Positions 5,624 to 7,379 of a stretch of DNA of 7,379 nucleotides are shown here, in pieces. This DNA comes from Dehalococcoidia bacterium (lineage in GTDB: Bacteria > Chloroflexota > Dehalococcoidia > E44-bin15). Under the pieces are notes generated by a model. It was given only the letters and a program-made list of their open reading frames with translations. It was not told the origin of the DNA and did no database searches. The position numbers were made by a program, and so were the translations under genes. Within the stretch, counting starts at the first letter, position 1. Every line of letters begins with the position of its first letter. Location: positions 1 through 7,379 of the forward strand of contig JAGMCC010000060.1 of the NCBI GenBank assembly GCA_023129355.1. The letters are read 5' to 3'.

Positions 5624-5765
5624 TGTCATTCTGAGCCCCGATTTATCGTGGCGAAGAATCTCTGGTATTCTTTCAGACCCTTGGCGGAGTTTACCCTGAG
5701 CGAGATTCTTCGGTCGCTTTGCTCCCTCAGAATGACAAAGGGTGTCGCTTCAGCTCGCAATGACA
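5624..5765. repeat. Palindromic MITE/REP-like intergenic repeat
   Basis: TGTCATTCTGAG (5624-5635) and CTCAGAATGACA (5726-5737) are perfect 12-base terminal inverted repeats about 114 bases apart, outer edge to outer edge. Nested inside are CGAAGAATCTC (5652-5662) and its exact complement GAGATTCTTCG (5702-5712), and a left-arm mini-hairpin (5635-5652, one mismatch). The right end is partly duplicated: GTCGCTT recurs at 5713 and 5744, and a 10-of-12 copy of the terminal repeat sits at 5754-5765. From memory, TGTCATTCTGAGC...GAAGAATCT sequences are scattered in intergenic regions of many environmental bacteria, so this is probably one copy of a dispersed family. There is no transposase gene. 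Any reading frames across it look spurious. Confidence 0.8.
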
Positions 5766-5819
5766 GGGACAGCGGGGAGAGGCAATGTATCACTAAATGT
5801 ACTGGACGAGTACAGGTTG

Positions 5820-5848
5820 TTGACAGGGAAAGGGCGGTGAAGTAAACT
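5820..5848 (+). promoter_or_regulatory. Sigma70-like promoter for glyA
   Basis: A perfect TTGACA (5820-5825) is followed after 17 bases by TAAACT (5843-5848), four of six matches to the -10 consensus including the key first two and last bases. Transcription would start near 5855, giving a leader of about 52 bases. The promoter lies directly downstream of the palindromic repeat. Confidence 0.6.
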
Positions 5849-5855
5849 AACGCCC

Positions 5856-5873
5856 GCCAGGAGACGGCCTGGC
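5856..5873 (+). terminator. Terminator-like or attenuator hairpin in the glyA leader
   Basis: GCCAGG (5856-5861) pairs with CCTGGC (5868-5873) around a six-base loop, followed by the T-rich stretch CTTTCATTTTG. It could end transcripts coming from the left, or, if the promoter at 5820-5848 is used, it sits at the very 5' end of the glyA mRNA and could attenuate or stabilise it. The stem is short, so it is weaker than a textbook terminator. Confidence 0.45.
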
Positions 5874-5884
5874 CTTTCATTTTG

Positions 5885-5900
5885 TACCCATCGCAGGGTA
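5885..5900 (+). promoter_or_regulatory. Small hairpin covering the glyA ribosome site
   Basis: TACCC (5885-5889) pairs with GGGTA (5896-5900) around six bases. The right arm contains the only Shine-Dalgarno-like bases (AGGG) before the glyA ATG at 5907, so folding would hide the ribosome site. The pairing is seen directly; control of translation is inferred. I see no match to a riboswitch class I know. Confidence 0.4.
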
Positions 5901-5906
5901 ATAAGT

Positions 5907-7172
5907 ATGAAGAGACGGTTTATCAACCAGGGCACCGCAGTCGAAAAGAGCGATCCGGAGATGTGGCAGGCGATTCGCCGCGAGGAGGAGCGCCAGCGAC
6001 GGAATATCGAGCTCATCGCCGCCGAGAACTATGCCTCGCCGGCGGTTCTGGAGGCTCAAGGCTCGGTGCTCACCGACAAGTACGCCGAGGGCTACCCGAA
6101 GCGCCGCTACTACGGGGGGTGTCAGGCAGTAGACCTGGTCGAGGAGCTGGCAATAGAGCGGGCGAAGCGGCTTTTTGGGGCCGAGCATGCTAATGTCCAG
6201 CCCCACAGCGGCGCCCAGGCGAACATGGCCGCATATTCCACCCTGCTCGACCACGGGGATACCGTGCTGGCGATGAGCTTAGCCCACGGCGGGCACCTTA
6301 CCCACGGCAGCGCGTTCAATTTCTCCGGCAGGCTCTATCGCTTCGTTACCTATGGGGTGAGCCGTGAGACAGAGCTATTGGACTACGATGAGATCGAGCG
6401 ACTCGCCAAGGAGCACCGACCCAAGCTCATCGTGGCGGGCGCCAGTGCCTATCCCAGGGTTATCGACTTTCAGCGGTTTCGCCGGATCGCCGACCTTGTG
6501 GGGGCACATCTAGTGGCGGACATGGCCCACCTGGCGGGGCTGATCGCCACCGGGGTGCATCCCTCCCCTGTGCCCTATGCTGACATCGTCACCTCCACCA
6601 CCCATAAGACGCTCCGGGGGCCGCGCGGTGGCTTCCTGTTGTCCAAAGCGCGGTTTGCCTCCCCATTGGATGAGGCGGTCTTCCCAGGGATGCAGGGCGG
6701 CCCCTTGATGCACGCTATCGCAGCTAAGGCGGTGGCCTTCGGTGAGGCAATGAAGCCTGATTTCGTCAGCTATCAGCGCGCGGTGGTGGAGAATGCCCGC
6801 ATCCTGGCGAGCGAGCTTCAGCGGGAGGGGCTGCGCCTCGTCTCCGGGGGCACCGACAACCATCTCCTGCTCATCGATCTCTCCCCTATGGGGTTGACCG
6901 GCAAGCAAGCGGAGGAAGCCCTGGACTCCGTGTGGATCACGGTTAATCGGAATGCCATCCCCTTCGATAGTCGCCCTCCCCAAGTTACCAGTGGCATTAG
7001 ACTGGGCACCCCTGCAGTAACCACGCGCGGCTTTGGCCCCGATGAAATGAGGAGCATTGCTCAGCTCATCGGTAAGGTGCTTGCAAATCTCGGTGATCGG
7101 CATGCCTATAAGGAGGTGCGTCACGCCGTTAGTGGGATTTCCCGCCGTTTCCCGGTGCCCGGGCTGGGTTAG
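5907..7172 (+). CDS. glyA: Serine hydroxymethyltransferase
   Basis: This 421-residue PLP enzyme interconverts serine plus tetrahydrofolate with glycine plus 5,10-methylenetetrahydrofolate in the cytoplasm, supplying one-carbon units. Family motifs in order: RRNIELIAAENYAS (31-44), YAEGYPKRRYYGG (59-71), VQPHSGAQAN (97-106), HGGHLTHG (127-134), DMAHLAGLIATG (205-216), where D205 and H208 contact the PLP ring, and TSTTHKTLRGPRGG (229-242) with K234 as the Schiff-base lysine. The C-terminal GTPAVTTRGFG is also typical. Length matches the family (about 410-430) and all key residues are present, so it should be active. The ATG at 5907 gives a normal N-terminus; the ribosome site (AGGG) is modest and can be buried in a hairpin. 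It has its own predicted promoter and appears to be a single-gene unit within the window. No clear terminator follows. Confidence 0.97.
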   Translation: MKRRFINQGTAVEKSDPEMWQAIRREEERQRRNIELIAAENYASPAVLEAQGSVLTDKYAEGYPKRRYYGGCQAVDLVEELAIERAKRLFGAEHANVQPHSGAQANMAAYSTLLDHGDTVLAMSLAHGGHLTHGSAFNFSGRLYRFVTYGVSRETELLDYDEIERLAKEHRPKLIVAGASAYPRVIDFQRFRRIADLVGAHLVADMAHLAGLIATGVHPSPVPYADIVTSTTHKTLRGPRGGFLLSKARFASPLDEAVFPGMQGGPLMHAIAAKAVAFGEAMKPDFVSYQRAVVENARILASELQREGLRLVSGGTDNHLLLIDLSPMGLTGKQAEEALDSVWITVNRNAIPFDSRPPQVTSGIRLGTPAVTTRGFGPDEMRSIAQLIGKVLANLGDRHAYKEVRHAVSGISRRFPVPGLG

Positions 7173-7338
7173 TCGATCTCGCTCAGATAGATAGGTGACA
7201 TATAGTATCGTTGATTTCGCTTTTATGCCATCCCCAAGAACTCCACGGTGAAACAACCTTGGAGACGTTTAGAGGAGAAGACATCCACGCCATACTGTAT
7301 GTTCAAATAAGTAGACACTATACAGGGGAGTCTTCCAA

Positions 7339-7376
7339 GGCCGACACTTCGGCCCAGGTCGGCCGACGCTTCGGCC
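7339..7376. repeat. Tandem hairpin repeats, 22-base period, possibly running off the window
   Basis: GGCCGACACTTCGGCC (7339-7354) and GGCCGACGCTTCGGCC (7361-7376) are near-identical 16-base units. Each is a perfect 6-base-pair stem with a four-base loop. They are separated by CAGGTC, so the period is 22. GTCGGCCGAC (7358-7367) across the junction is itself a perfect palindrome, allowing an alternative fold. This may be the first two units of a longer array, since the window stops three bases later. It could also serve as an intergenic transcription barrier. Confidence 0.6.
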
Positions 7377-7379
7377 TAA

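Noticed and set aside
5597..5880. Overlapping short frames on both strands across the intergenic repeat
   Set aside because: They translate the palindromic repeat; the sequence is explained by inverted repeats rather than by protein coding.
6510..7256. Long open frame (248 codons) on the minus strand opposite glyA
   Set aside because: It is antisense to a fully conserved glyA, its translation is low in recognisable motifs, and it is best explained by codon bias on the coding strand.
7173..7338. A small gene after glyA
   Set aside because: The only ATG (7224) reaches a stop after eight codons. I found no ribosome-site-plus-start combination giving a credible protein, only a short palindrome CATACTGTATG at 7291-7301.

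Overview
This window looks like chromosomal DNA from a fairly GC-rich (mid to high 50s percent by eye) bacterium, probably an anaerobe. The suggestive points are a transketolase split into a separate N-terminal subunit, a cysteine-rich iron-sulfur protein of a kind I associate with strict anaerobes, and promoters that sit almost on top of start codons. A Chloroflexota/Dehalococcoidia-like host is my best guess, from recall of gene types and of the intergenic repeat. No marker gene here proves it.

Layout. Positions 1-479 (minus strand) hold the 5' part of a transketolase N-terminal subunit that runs off the left edge. Positions 480-668 are a compact divergent control region with one sigma70-like promoter for each direction, a perfect palindrome inside the plus-strand promoter and a strong hairpin in the transketolase leader. 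Rightward from 669 come an amidohydrolase_2 family metal-dependent hydrolase, an RNA 2',3'-cyclic phosphodiesterase (ThpR/LigT) overlapping it by one base, and, 48 bases later, a winged-helix/ferredoxin fusion protein with 19 cysteines. A separate promoter at 3157-3185 then drives a 70-residue zinc-ribbon protein. It is followed by a ComF-type phosphoribosyltransferase, a 360-residue protein with a nucleotidyltransferase-like N-terminal half, and a 69-residue protein of unknown function.

Positions 5534-5906 are non-coding. They contain a hairpin, a palindromic MITE/REP-like repeat with perfect 12-base terminal inverted repeats, and a promoter followed by two leader hairpins. Serine hydroxymethyltransferase (glyA, 5907-7172) follows. 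The window ends in non-coding DNA with the start of a 22-base-period tandem array of hairpins.

The recognisable genes are mostly housekeeping: pentose-phosphate and one-carbon metabolism and RNA end processing, plus ComF, whose role outside competence is unclear. I see no defence system, mobile gene cassette, CRISPR array or biosynthetic cluster. The items most worth attention are the apparently leaderless divergent promoter pair, the winged-helix/iron-sulfur fusion, the uncharacterised two-domain 360-residue protein, the small 69-residue protein and the non-coding repeat structures.
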